NCBI RefSeq assembly: GCF_963678635.1
Contig: NW_026971600.1
Coordinates: 1 to 64,000 of the forward strand
Reading direction: 5' to 3'
From: Symsagittifera roscoffensis
Taxonomy: Eukaryota; Xenacoelomorpha; Acoela; Convolutidae
DNA: 64,000 nucleotides
In this document: positions 51,401 through 63,200 of the stretch, piece after piece
Numbering within the stretch: position 1 is the stretch's first letter
Layout of the letters: each line of letters begins with the position of its first letter
The notes under the pieces: generated by a model
The model's input: only the letters and a program-made list of their open reading frames with translations
Database searches by the model: none
Told to the model about the DNA's origin: nothing
Position numbers and translations under genes: made by a program

Positions 51401-51545
51401 CTGAAAAAATAGCAGCGATGTTAAAAAACGAATGGCCAATTTTTTTGTTGTGTTTGCAGTTTGTTTGAATTTGAAATATTGATGTCTATCACTCATCCAA
51501 TGCTCTATTGTAGTATTCAGTTTTTGGGAAAGAAGAAAGGTATAC
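51401..51545 (-). other. Intron of the BTB gene (145 nt)
   Basis: On the minus strand it runs from GTATAC to TTTTTTCAG, joining phase-0 codons AAA and AAA. Reading frame and domain continuity support it. Confidence 0.75.
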
Positions 51546-51769
51546 TTTGATGAATTTCGCAGCTTTGTATTGGAGATGTTCCCTGGATTCTTTCCTGGCC
51601 ACATCCAGGGTGGTGACTGCATTCTCTGGCTGCAGATTGTTTACCAGTTCCAGCTCGCACCTGTTGATGAGGTCGTCGCAGGAGAAGTAGTTGGAAATGG
51701 GAAGGATTCCCAGAGCCATCTGGGTGAAGCCGACTGGCAACTTGGCCGTGTAGATATACATGAGCACCG
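51546..51769 (-). CDS. BTB/POZ gene, middle exon
   Basis: The 224-nt exon enters in phase 1 after the acceptor TCTTTTCAG and supplies the C-terminal half of the BTB fold (AVLMYIYTAKLP, then FTQMALGILPISNYFSCDDL) and the start of a BACK-like region (NAVTTLDVARKESREHL, then AAKFIK). BTB folds dimerise and often recruit cullin-3; no substrate-binding domain such as MATH or Kelch is visible. Confidence 0.85.
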
Positions 51770-53206
51770 CTGAAAAGATCGTTTTTTCTAATTGCCAAAA
51801 TGTCCATTTTGTATATCATGCGTCATTTTCTTGACAATATGCTTTGGAGTTTGCATTGGTTTTGATTATGTTCAGGGAGTTTGCATTGGTTTTGATTAAT
51901 TTCAGCTATTTTCTAAAAAATTAATTCATCAAAAGCTTCCGTTACATTCTAAAAAAACCCGAAGGCAGTGAAACAAATGTAGCGAAGAGCGGATGAAATA
52001 GAGAAAGTAGCGAGGAACTTTGTCTTCGAGTGTTCGTTTTTTTTGCACCCTCATTTATGAAAGCTGAAATAGCGCGAAATAAAACATGATCGGTTTCTAG
52101 TATCGAAAGTGGGATTTAGTTTACAGATTTCCCAGCGGAATAAAAACTTTTCGTAGTAATCCAGTTTTCTCAAAAAATTGCCAATTATAAATTTCCCTTG
52201 AAATTCAAAGAGCTTTAAGGCCATATATTTTTTGTTTGATATTCAAAAGTTGAGATTTTTCCACTAGGTCAATGTTTTTTTAGGTTTACTTTTTCGTTCA
52301 TTATTCTTTTCTAACTGTCAGTTTAGCTATGTTCTTAGGAACTAGCTAATTAATCCGAGTTTGCTTAAAAAAACGACTTAACTACCTAAATGTTGAAATA
52401 TTAAATGTTGAAACTGGAAATAGATTTTCAAGTGATAATATACCAAGTGAGTTTTAGTTATTTCAGTCGTATAGTTTGTCACGAAGAAGCTTTGAAGTTA
52501 GATTTGATGGCTTTGTTTTGATATATTTGGAGGCTTGTTCATTAAATTCATTTCTCAGGTGAGGCTGAAATTGCGCTCCTCAGCAGTAAAAAAAATGGCG
52601 CTTCTACAAGATGCATGGCGGTTCACAAATTTGATTTAGTTTTTCAGTTCCCAGTGGAATGAACGAATTACTATCATCCTTTGTCAAGTGTCTAGGTACG
52701 TAGTGAAGTAGTAAAGATAAGTCGAGATGATTTGTTTTGGGAAAAAGTCTGAAGTTTTGACCACGCCAAATTGGATCTTTTGCGGTTCAACTTTGTATTT
52801 GTTTTTAAGTTTAATTCAAGTTGCGTAAGCAAGTGTCTTGGTATCGGGAACTGGACTTTGTTCCTTAGTTAACTTTTCCTACAAATCTTACTTGTTTTTC
52901 TCTGTGTCTGAGAAAAACAATTTGAAATTTTTGATTTTTTTGTTCAATTTCGAGCTAATAAAGCAAGCAAGTAAGTTTATAATAGGAGGATAAGCGTACT
53001 TATTTTTGTCACATCAAAATAATGAACCAAGTTTCCTTTAGCGCCTTCTCGAGAATATAAATTTGTGAGCTATCATTTTGCTTTTTTTATTTATCTTCGA
53101 AGAAAACTGGTCAAACCTGCCTAAATTACTTCTACTTGCGGATCTGACTATGTTCTAGGATCTGACATTGGGATCCTTTAGTTGTACCAAAATCAAACAA
53201 GTTTTT

Positions 53207-53262
53207 TATGGCCAGAACTTTCTGTGCTAGTTGGACAGCAACGAACTGTCCTTGGCACAGAA
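53207..53262. repeat. Dispersed repeat R1 copy in the intron
   Basis: TATGGCCAGAACTTTCTGTG, then CTAGTTGGACAGCAACGAAC and TGTCCTTGG, follows the same order as the block at 1215 with about 20 percent divergence by eye. Confidence 0.5.
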
Positions 53263-53392
53263 TATAAAAAGCTCATTAATTTTTTTTCGAAACCTCATGA
53301 TTATCTACGGTTCAATCATTTTTTTAAATTGATTGTTTTGTAGATGTTTTTCTCTTCCGAAAAATACCATGCTTTGTTCGAGTAACTTCACC

Positions 53393-53460
53393 TTTAAATC
53401 AATTAGTGAGCGATACTGAAAATAATATTAGTTTCAGTATCGTTCACCAATTGATTTAAA
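53393..53460. repeat. 29-bp stem-loop in the BTB intron
   Basis: Arms 53393-53421 and 53432-53460 are inverted copies with two differences, one of which can form a G-U pair in RNA, around a 10-nt loop (ATAATATTAG). It could be a small foldback element or a hairpin RNA. Confidence 0.7.
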
Positions 53461-54171
53461 TATCGCCAACTTATTCGAGAGCAAAGTTTGGTCGTTTTTT
53501 GTTTTCATTATAGCTTTTTATAGTTGCTGATTTGAAATACTTGATTAGCTACTGTGAAAAAAGTTTATCTTGATATTTGTTGTGATTTTGATTTGCATTT
53601 GAAAGAATTGTTTCGAGATTCTGGATGCTGAAAATATTTCAGCAGAATATGGATTTTCAAAATCTCAAGGTGGTTTCAAATCCTGGAAGGGGCTATTGAA
53701 ACATTCATTATAAGCAAATAGCTATTTGACACCCAAAAACATGAATTGTTTTTTAATATACTGATTTTTTGGTCGGGTTCCGGCATTTCCCTATTTCTAA
53801 AATGGTAAACAGTATGTATTGTTAAAAAATGATTGTTTTTTTATGTACAATGGTACAAAAATTCCGAACATGCAGAGATGTTGAAATTTAGTTTTGAAAA
53901 AGATTTTGATGGGCTAGTTACATTTGTTGAATACTTCATTTTTAGATACTTCAGATACTTATTGAAATTTTATGATTAAGTTTTCATGAAATAAGACCTA
54001 TTTTGGTAATCAATAAAGGATTTACTTTTCCGGAAATGTTTTCAAGGCAGACTGAATTTTTTAAACTCAAACCCTACCTCTTATTATAAGTTATCTCAAT
54101 AATAATCTAATTCAAGGTTGTGGTTTGCTTTTCTGTTTACGTAGTTTCTGATCGAGTATTTACGAACTAAC

Positions 54172-54988
54172 CTTCGAAAGCATCTGGTTGGAAATGTTTA
54201 GGCAGAGTCACGATACCAATTTTGTCGCCCAGACCCGAGTAGTAAATCCTCATGCGGGCCATCAGAAATGAACGATGACACTTGAAAATCTTAGTGCCGC
54301 ATTTGAACTTGAAGTCGGCCCCGCATCTTTCACGCTGCACAAACATAGTATATAAATCATCCATGAGAACATCCCGAGCACGCTGAGTCATTCTTTGCTC
54401 ACGCGCCTCGCGTGAAGTAGTTACTTGACTGTTGTTAAACTCGTCGCTTTCGTCTAGCAGACTGGGATATTGGGAGTCGTTGGCGCTGGCAGCCATATAT
54501 GACTCAGTTCTTGTCAAATCACTTGAAGGTGAATTTCGAATATGAGAACTATTGACGTTGCGGTTACCCTGCGTGGCTTTTTGTGTTGGGTTGGATTTTG
54601 ATTGATTTTGAGGATTGAATGAAAGAAGTGAAGTAAGTCTGCTGAAGTTTGTGTCACTCGCGCCAGAATAGCCTGTGCTGCCTATGTTTGATCCACGAAA
54701 TATGGCAGACTGTGTTTGAACACGTTTTTCTCGCTTTTGTCTTCGGTCTAAACGGTCCCCACTAATAGATCGAGTGAAAGGAAGAGCTTTCTTGAAACTA
54801 GGCCATCTACGTGACGTGGGTGAGCCCCCCGTATTTACAGCACCCGGGCTGCGGGTTTCTTGGGTCAATGTATCAAACGCAGGGTAAATGTAGTTTGTGT
54901 TACCCAAGTTTTTGGAGTAAGCTTTTGATGGGTTACTTTTCGACCGTACGCTTCCAAAATTCGCAGCAATTTTTACGGGAATTTGTTT
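54172..54988 (-). CDS. BTB/POZ gene, first recognised coding exon (5' end uncertain)
   Basis: The frame is open on the minus strand from 54988 to the donor at 54171 (GAAG|GTTAGT, phase 1). It contains no in-frame ATG before the conserved region except well inside the exon, so the start lies in an upstream exon or at a later Met. The ~190-residue N-terminal part is Ser/Asn/Arg-rich and probably disordered. The last ~55 residues begin the BTB domain (DDLYTMFVQRERCGADFKFK, then CHRSFLMARM and the LPKHFQPDAFE edge). With the two downstream exons the open reading adds up to at most 420 aa. It resembles BTB-BACK proteins but I do not recognise a named orthologue. Confidence 0.7.
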
Positions 54989-55746
54989 TTACGTTGTGCT
55001 AAGTAGCATGCTACTACTCTGCTTGCTAATATGTCGTGTTTAATGCGTTGGTAGTGCAAATGTTAGCTTGATTCCTGTTCGCTTAGCAAAGAAAGAGGGT
55101 AGCACGTACGAAGGGGCGACTAATTCTAGTAGACTATCCCGCTATTGTGCTTGCGTGTATGAATTTACTGTATTTGGTTAAAATGGTAAATGGTACCTTA
55201 AGTCATGGGAGCGTCTATCGTGTGCTTTGATAGGCGGCAGGCCAACATGCCGAAAAGTTATAAAGTCGAAAGTTCAATCAGCCTCTGAAAGGTTCTATTT
55301 TTCTACATTCAGTTTCTATTTTACATTCAAGTATTTCAGCTCTTAGAAAATACCCAGTTATGCTTAAAACAAATGCGGCTTGTAGAAATGATAGCAAATT
55401 GGACTTTTCCCCGATTTTGTTGATGGTTGGTGGCTATAGGTAAACTAATACATGCTGCACAGTTACCAATAAATATATCACCAACGTGCTGTAGAAAATT
55501 TTGTGGTATAATGGAATAGGTCGCATGGAAATAAAATGATGTCATGCTGAATATCTAGCCACCTTCAGTTGCTCTCGGATGGTTTCTAATGTCTATATGT
55601 TATGTTCATTTGCAGTTAAAACGATTGATCCGTATTTCCTGTTGCAAATTTAACTGGGGCCGTGAAAACAATCGGCAACGAAAACATTGCCGTTCAAGTA
55701 ACATTTGATGCCCTAAAGAAATTCAGCAAACAAGAATTAATTGACT
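54989..55746. other. Upstream of the BTB gene, nothing recognised
   Basis: Noncoding sequence that may contain the BTB gene's promoter or 5' exon; no convincing exon seen. Confidence 0.4.
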
Positions 55747-56259
55747 GCAATATGATGAACTGAATATTGATTTATATGTATATTTTCCTGAATTCCACGT
55801 GAAAGTTCCGAACACTTGCAACTGCTGCAAGTTAAAAGCTTTCAAACATTCCGTAGAACCATAGCATGGGATACGCGTGTTTTTTTATTGTGAAAAAAAA
55901 ACTAGTTTTTGAAAAACTTTAACGCGAAAGTCTGTCCAAGAAAGCAAACCAGAGTTTTTAAAAAGTCTATTTCTATAAAATTGATGATGAAACTGGAAAG
56001 ACTATAATTTTAGTTGTTTTATTCGATTTCACATACATGGAAAACACACATCATTGACACAGACAGCAAGTATCATTTAAAGTACTTAAAAGAAAACCTT
56101 TATGCTTCCTCATGTTTTTAATTTGATGTCTTGGCTGCTGGTTTCTTTTCCCTTGCGAGAGCAGGTGTACTTGTAATAAGGAAATAAGTCTTTTTCCTGT
56201 TAATAACTTTCATTACACATCTGGAGGAAAGTGACCTTGCTTTTTTATGGAACCTCAGC

Positions 56260-56710
56260 ATCTACCACAGGGGCGGATCTAGGATTTTCTCGAGGGGGGG
56301 GGGCGGATTTTCAAAAAATTTTCCAAATTTTTGTCGACCTTTTTTTTTTTTTTTAGGTCGACCAAATAGATTTTTCGAGCTCTCCCAAAGCACTGTTTTG
56401 CCCCTATTTTTGCAAAATTTTCTGCGCCGCAGGCAAATTTTTGAAAAAAACAGTAAAAAAAGCCGTTTTTGGGCACTTTTTGAAAAATTTTGACAAAAAA
56501 TCGCGTTTTTTTGGCGCGCGCTCCCCCTCAAAGTTAGTATATATTGGCGCCGAAGGCGCCTTTAGAAAAATTTTAGGGTCGGTCGGCCAAAAATGGATTT
56601 CTGAAAAAGTATCAAAGGGGGGACCCTTTGGGTCGGCAGAGGGTCGAATCCCTGAGGGGGGGGGGGGGGGGCGTCCGCCCCCCCCCCCTAAATCCGCCCC
56701 TGATCTACCA
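56260..56710. mobile_element. hAT-type MITE in duplication copy 1
   Basis: The element is 56268-56702 (435 bp), CAGGGGCGGATCTAGG to AATCCGCCCCTG, with exact 8-bp duplication ATCTACCA (56260-56267 and 56703-56710). It is the inverted-orientation relative of 47328-47766. Confidence 0.9.
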
Positions 56711-56960
56711 TTTCCCTTCTAAATTGGCCTAGAAGTAAAGAACGCGCCTTTGGAACAAATAATCCCGGGTTGGAGTTGTTAATCTTCGAAAAATGATTTT
56801 TGTGAAAGCTTCAATTGTCGTTCTATCATTTGTATTCTTTTGTCGGCTTACTTTCCCTAGCATGATTTTTTTCCGTCCAGTTCGCCAAGTAGTGGGAAGG
56901 ATGTATTGCGGTGGGTGTAGTTTTTAGCTGTTCAGGCAAATTAAATAAACCTCGTAGAGG

Positions 56961-56998
56961 GTCAAGTGTGGTATCATATAGAAGTCCTTTCGGCAGTG
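56961..56998. repeat. Dispersed module R2 copy
   Basis: AAGTGTGGTATCATATAGAA followed by GTCCTTTCGGCAGTG resembles the three modules at 717, 1655 and 1837 (GAGTGATATATCATATTAAA, GCCCTTTCAGTC). Confidence 0.4.
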
Positions 56999-57206
56999 AC
57001 TCGGATACCATAGTAGTTCAGAAATTCAGAAATTGTTTCAGCGTTGAGAAACACTGGTCTTCTATTTATGGAGTTTTTCCATTTATCAGACTAATTTTCT
57101 ATTAAAGCGTTTTAAATGTATGTTGTTTTCCCTCCTCTCACCACCGTAAAAATGAATAGCAATGTTTGAAAAAAAGGTTTCTTCATTTTTAGTTTGCTTT
57201 ACGTAT

Positions 57207-57510
57207 ATTAATATGGTCATGTTTGTGCTTCTTGCACAATTGTGCTACTTGCACGCTAACCGTCAATCTTTGTTTGTTTTGGGTCCTGTTTTTTTTTCGT
57301 CACATCACAGATATGGTGGGAATAATCTTCGATTTGGTTTGCTTTCCTGGTCATGATAGGCTCTGCAAACAAACGTCAGAGCTCTCAATTTGTTGATTTG
57401 TAGTTTGAAAAAGTTCCAAAAACTATTCATTCTTTCCAGAAAAATGTTTTTGAGCTCCTAGACTATATTGATTGGCGATTGAATAAGCAGTCTTATAATT
57501 CATAGGATGA
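57207..57510. repeat. Old R1-type repeat, first of a diverged pair
   Basis: It opens with ATATGGTCATGTTTGTGCTT, continues through AGATATGGTGGGAATAATC and ends near TGGCGATTGAATAAGCAGTC. The same order of landmarks recurs at 58278-58510, indicating two copies of one ~250-300-bp repeat. Confidence 0.5.
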
Positions 57511-58277
57511 GTGGTTTGAAGAAAGTAAAATTAAACAAGTTTTACACCAGATCAATCCAAAGTCGCTCCTAAGACAATTCGTTCAAATGAGTAAATAAAT
57601 ACGTTACAAAGCCTCCCTTTAAACTGATAGGATCTCAAACTCCGCTGTACTCTGGCTCAACGTACTCTTGCTTAACTCCTCTGTGGATGTAAAACACAAT
57701 TTAAAAGCCACCTGTGCAGGCTGAGCAAAAACATCGAAAACAATTGACCAAACTTTAATGCTAGATCGCATGGAATTCACCAACTCTTTAACTGTCCATC
57801 AAAGCCAAAATCTCTAAAACTTGACGACATGTAGTACAACTTCGTTGCAGTCGCAAAATGGCTCATTTTAGCAACATATCGAGGCACACTAGGAATTTTT
57901 CTCTGTTCACCGCACTAGTTACAAACTGCCCCCTAGAACGGGTTTTAACCAGTAATGTCAGAAGGGGACCCTAGTTACTGTTTGATGGACGAGACGAAAC
58001 GATGAATAAATCTCTACAATCTTCAGTTGTGGAGTACTGGAAATAAGAGATATTAGAAACACTATTTGGACGACCCCTACTGTTCGCAGCTAAAACAATA
58101 TCACATTAATTAAACTTTGAAAAATTATTTTTATGTTTTAATTTTGGCGATTTTTGTCCGTAGTGGTCTAAGAGGATCTGAAAGAAACCAGAAATTTAGG
58201 CTTAGTCGATAGTCATAGTAAATTGGACTTGTTCGACATTGTTTTTCTTCGCATTGTTCAATTGCTTTGCAGATAAA

Positions 58278-58510
58278 TGTGATCGGAACATTCTACTATT
58301 TGCACACCAACCGTTCATCCTTGTTTCTTCTTTAGCTCTTGATTTTCTGATTGTCAGATCCTAGATGTGATCGGAATTATTTTCATTTTTGTTTGTTTTC
58401 CTCGCAGTTTTTAAATTTGAAAAAAAAACAAATTCGTCATTTCAAGAAAACTTTTCCGAGCTTTTGGAATATATTGGCGATTGAATGATTGGTCTTATAC
58501 TTTATTGAAT
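58278..58510. repeat. Old R1-type repeat, second of a diverged pair
   Basis: Landmarks are TGTGATCGGAACATTCTACT, GATGTGATCGGAATTATTTTC and TTGGCGATTGAATGATTGG, aligned with 57207-57510. The family is noncoding. Confidence 0.5.
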
Positions 58511-59672
58511 ATATCATTTTAAAAAATAATATTGGATAAAGATGCCGGTCGCTGTGCACGTAGCAACGAAATTTATTTTCTACCACAAAATGAAGCTTAA
58601 AAAACTATCTTAAAGTTTTGTCCTTTTTTGTCCGTTGTGGTTTGAGAGGATTCGAACGAAATTCTAAAATTTGTGCTTATTCAGCAATATTTTTCTTTGT
58701 AAAGGGAATAGAACAAAATTATTTTGTTTATGATTTCGCTCTCTTTCGGATTTGCATAGAAGAAATATGAAAATAAAAATGCATCCCCTCAAAGACCGCA
58801 TCTTAACAAAATTAAGATGTTTTTTGACATTTGTATCGTTTTCTTGACTGTTTGCGTTGCTTCGTTTGTTTTCTGTCTTTGTTTTAATGTTAATTAAAAT
58901 AAACCCTGGTGATTGATTTTCGAAAAACCCGAAGTGAAGATGGATCCGAGTGATGGCTTTTTCCAGCTTGAAGCTGTATTGGCCATTCAATTTCATATGG
59001 TGACGCCGCTGTTTTCCAATGGCTTAGTCTCATTGTTGGCTCTTGCCAAGCATCTACTTGAGTGTTTCTCTTCCGGCGCATCAAATCTTACAAATTCGTT
59101 ATAAAAAAAGCCGTAAATGGCCTTACAGAGATTGCGGAACTGGTGGTAAATGGTATGTGCGTTGAGACAAATTACGCTGTTAGATTCATCCTCATTTCCT
59201 TGTGCCTTCTACGTCAGAACTTTTTGAGTAGCAATTTTTGATTGCAAGTGAATGCTTAATTGATACAAGGAGTAGAACTTAAAAACACAGTGGGCGCTGT
59301 TGCCCTACGAAAATAAGAAATTGGGAGTAGTATGCTTTTAGTTTGCTTGGAAATAGAATTTTAGTCTTGAAAGATGAAAAATGCTTTGCTTACATTATTC
59401 AGGTGCTGCAGAGAATATTTTTCGATATTCAGATGCAAATCTAGAACACCAACTCTATATTCAGATCCAAATCTAGTTAATTGTTTTCCTCAAGGCTATG
59501 TTCACCCAAACAAAAATTCACAAAAAAAATCCTTGAAAAACTCGATGTTTTCAAAAAAAATGTTTCGACTCATGTAAAATAAACTGTAGGCCAATGGATT
59601 GCGTGCTATGAACACATCAACCATCTGCTTGCGTTTGTAAATGTTTTTTGTAGCATTTTACAGTTTTTGATT

Positions 59673-59737
59673 GGGTAGGGGAGATACCTCAATTGGTTAT
59701 TACGTGGTGATATTGCTCATTTGATCCGATTTTTTTC
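59673..59737 (+). repeat. Possible tRNA-like SINE remnant
   Basis: GGGGAGATACCTCAATTGGT, then TATTACGTGG, resembles a tRNA 5' half with a degenerate A box. A weak B-box-like segment (CATTTGATCCG) and a T7 run follow. Too degraded to fold as a tRNA. Confidence 0.3.
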
Positions 59738-60040
59738 AGGTAGTTTTGAAAGCGATAGATCAGTGAAACTGATTATATAGAAGCTAAATCAATCTGAGGT
59801 CACACTTGAAGCTACACTTGGAATATTATCATTGAATGACGAATGGCTTAATTAGCTGCCGCATTTGTGGAATTTCTACTGGCAAGAATAATCAAGTAAG
59901 CTGGACGCAAACTTGCATTAGTCTCGATTTAATGTTAGATAATAGGAGAGTTGATTTTAAATGCAAATTGTATGCTAGGTACAAGTTTAAACCAACAGAA
60001 CATAACATAACGAGTGCAGAGTGGAAAACAGAGTGGTAAA

Positions 60041-60118
60041 ATGAGTTCATCGCCTCTACTGCCAATCATCAACCCAGACAAGTGTGGAGATGAAGCGGAA
60101 CAGAAGATTGAGAGGAAG
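60041..60118 (+). CDS. Possible first coding exon of an unidentified gene
   Basis: AAAATGAG at 60041 starts 26 codons (MSSSPLLPIINPDKCGDEAE and QKIERK) that end at a donor AAG|GTCAGT. The composition is protein-like compared with its surroundings and includes an acidic-dileucine-like N-terminus. The next exon is not seen before the duplicated unit begins, and the matching exon of the second copy would lie beyond the window. Could be chance. Confidence 0.25.
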
Positions 60119-60235
60119 GTCAGTTGCTTCTCAGAAAACATGTTATTCATAATTATGCTAGCTAAGTATCACCATTCATTCGAGAGATACATTCTGTTTC
60201 GCTGCTCTATCCTTTTTTCCACAATAAATCAATCG

Positions 60236-63200
60236 GCAATATGATGAACTGAATATTGATTTATATGTATATTTTCCTGAATTCCACGTGAAAGTTCCGA
60301 ACACTTGCAACTGCTGCAAGTTAAAAGCTTTCAAACATTCCGTAGAACCATAGCATGGGATACGCGTGTTTTTTTATTGTGAAAAAAAAACTAGTTTTTG
60401 AAAAACTTTAACGCGAAAGTCTGTCCAAGAAAGCAAACCAGAGTTTTTAAAAAGTCTATTTCTATAAAATTGATGATGAAACTGGAAAGACTATAATTTT
60501 AGTTGTTTTATTCGATTTCACATACATGGAAAACACACATCATTGACACAGACAGCAAGTATCATTTAAAGTACTTAAAAGAAAACCTTTATGCTTCCTC
60601 ATGTTTTTAATTTGATGTCTTGGCTGCTGGTTTCTTTTCCCTTGCGAGAGCAGGTGTACTTGTAATAAGGAAATAAGTCTTTTTCCTGTTAATAACTTTC
60701 ATTACACATCTGGAGGAAAGTGACCTTGCTTTTTTATGGAACCTCAGCATCTACCACAGGGGCGGATCTAGGATTTTCTCGAGGGGGGGGGGCGGATTTT
60801 CAAAAAATTTTCCAAATTTTTGTCGACCTTTTTTTTTTTTTTTAGGTCGACCAAATAGATTTTTCGAGCTCTCCCAAAGCACTGTTTTGCCCCTATTTTT
60901 GCAAAATTTTCTGCGCCGCAGGCAAATTTTTGAAAAAAACAGTAAAAAAAGCCGTTTTTGGGCACTTTTTGAAAAATTTTGACAAAAAATCGCGTTTTTT
61001 TGGCGCGCGCTCCCCCTCAAAGTTAGTATATATTGGCGCCGAAGGCGCCTTTAGAAAAATTTTAGGGTCGGTCGGCCAAAAATGGATTTCTGAAAAAGTA
61101 TCAAAGGGGGGACCCTTTGGGTCGGCAGAGGGTCGAATCCCTGAGGGGGGGGGGCGTCCGCCCCCCCCCCCTAAATCCGCCCCTGATCTACCATTTCCCT
61201 TCTAAATTGGCCTAGAAGTAAAGAACGCGCCTTTGGAACAAATAATCCCGGGTTGGAGTTGTTAATCTTCGAAAAATGATTTTTGTGAAAGCTTCAATTG
61301 TCGTTCTATCATTTGTATTCTTTTGTCGGCTTACTTTCCCTAGCATGATTTTTTTCCGTCCAGTTCGCCAAGTAGTGGGAAGGATGTATTGCGGTGGGTG
61401 TAGTTTTTAGCTGTTCAGGCAAATTAAATAAACCTCGTAGAGGGTCAAGTGTGGTATCATATAGAAGTCCTTTCGGCAGTGACTCGGATACCATAGTAGT
61501 TCAGAAATTCAGAAATTGTTTCAGCGTTGAGAAACACTGGTCTTCTATTTATGGAGTTTTTCCATTTATCAGACTAATTTTCTATTAAAGCGTTTTAAAT
61601 GTATGTTGTTTTCCCTCCTCTCACCACCGTAAAAATGAATAGCAATGTTTGAAAAAAAGGTTTCTTCATTTTTAGTTTGCTTTACGTATATTAATATGGT
61701 CATGTTTGTGCTTCTTGCACAATTGTGCTACTTGCACGCTAACCGTCAATCTTTGTTTGTTTTGGGTCCTGTTTTTTTTTCGTCACATCACAGATATGGT
61801 GGGAATAATCTTCGATTTGGTTTGCTTTCCTGGTCATGATAGGCTCTGCAAACAAACGTCAGAGCTCTCAATTTGTTGATTTGTAGTTTGAAAAAGTTCC
61901 AAAAACTATTCATTCTTTCCAGAAAAATGTTTTTGAGCTCCTAGACTATATTGATTGGCGATTGAATAAGCAGTCTTATAATTCATAGGATGAGTGGTTT
62001 GAAGAAAGTAAAATTAAACAAGTTTTACACCAGATCAATCCAAAGTCGCTCCTAAGACAATTCGTTCAAATGAGTAAATAAATACGTTACAAAGCCTCCC
62101 TTTAAACTGATAGGATCTCAAACTCCGCTGTACTCTGGCTCAACGTACTCTTGCTTAACTCCTCTGTGGATGTAAAACACAATTTAAAAGCCACCTGTGC
62201 AGGCTGAGCAAAAACATCGAAAACAATTGACCAAACTTTAATGCTAGATCGCATGGAATTCACCAACTCTTTAACTGTCCATCAAAGCCAAAATCTCTAA
62301 AACTTGACGACATGTAGTACAACTTCGTTGCAGTCGCAAAATGGCTCATTTTAGCAACATATCGAGGCACACTAGGAATTTTTCTCTGTTCACCGCACTA
62401 GTTACAAACTGCCCCCTAGAACGGGTTTTAACCAGTAATGTCAGAAGGGGACCCTAGTTACTGTTTGATGGACGAGACGAAACGATGAATAAATCTCTAC
62501 AATCTTCAGTTGTGGAGTACTGGAAATAAGAGATATTAGAAACACTATTTGGACGACCCCTACTGTTCGCAGCTAAAACAATATCACATTAATTAAACTT
62601 TGAAAAATTATTTTTATGTTTTAATTTTGGCGATTTTTGTCCGTAGTGGTCTAAGAGGATCTGAAAGAAACCAGAAATTTAGGCTTAGTCGATAGCCATA
62701 GTAAATTGGACTTGTTCGACATTGTTTTTCTTCGCATTGTTCAATTGCTTTGCAGATAAATGTGATCGGAACATTCTACTATTTGCACACCAACCGTTCA
62801 TCCTTGTTTCTTCTTTAGCTCTTGATTTTCTGATTGTCAGATCCTAGATGTGATCGGAATTATTTTCATTTTTGTTTGTTTTCCTCGCAGTTTTTAAATT
62901 TGAAAAAAAAACAAATTCGTCATTTCAAGAAAACTTTTCCGAGCTTTTGGAATATATTGGCGATTGAATGATTGGTCTTATACTTTATTGAATATATCAT
63001 TTTAAAAAATAATATTGGATAAAGATGCCGGTCGCTGTGCACGTAGCAACGAAATTTATTTTCTACCACAAAATGAAGCTTAAAAAACTATCTTAAAGTT
63101 TTGTCCTTTTTTGTCCGTTGTGGTTTGAGAGGATTCGAACGAAATTCTAAAATTTGTGCTTATTCAGCAATATTTTTCTTTGTAAAGGGAATAGAACAAA

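Larger units (their letters stand above)
51770..54171 (-). other. Large intron of the BTB gene (2402 nt)
   Basis: The minus-strand donor is GTTAGT at 54171 and the acceptor TTTTCAG ends at 51770. It contains an R1-type repeat (53207-53262) and a long hairpin (53393-53460); the rest is AT-rich with no ORF of note. Confidence 0.75.
55747..60235. repeat. Tandem duplication unit, copy 1 (4489 bp)
   Basis: Sequence from GCAATATGATGAACTG (55747) onward is repeated from 60236. The copies match base for base except for G/C run lengths in the MITE (offset changes from 4489 to 4483) and a T/C difference at about 58212 versus 62695. It contains an hAT MITE, old R1-type repeats and a possible coding exon near its right end. 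Confidence 0.92.

Noticed and set aside
54905-54907. TTG codon giving an MGNTN-type start for the BTB gene
   Set aside because: It is not an ATG, and the frame is open further upstream to 54988, so the true 5' end is left undefined.
56262-56722. Small ORFs of 65-93 codons within the hAT MITE copies (also 47274-47804 and 60751-61205)
   Set aside because: They run through inverted ends and homopolymer runs and change frame between copies; they are not genes.
58664-59104. Opposed 110- and 63-codon ORFs near 58.7-59.1 kb, repeated at 63.1-63.6 kb
   Set aside because: No recognisable domain, AT-driven composition, and both strands open; coding cannot be supported.
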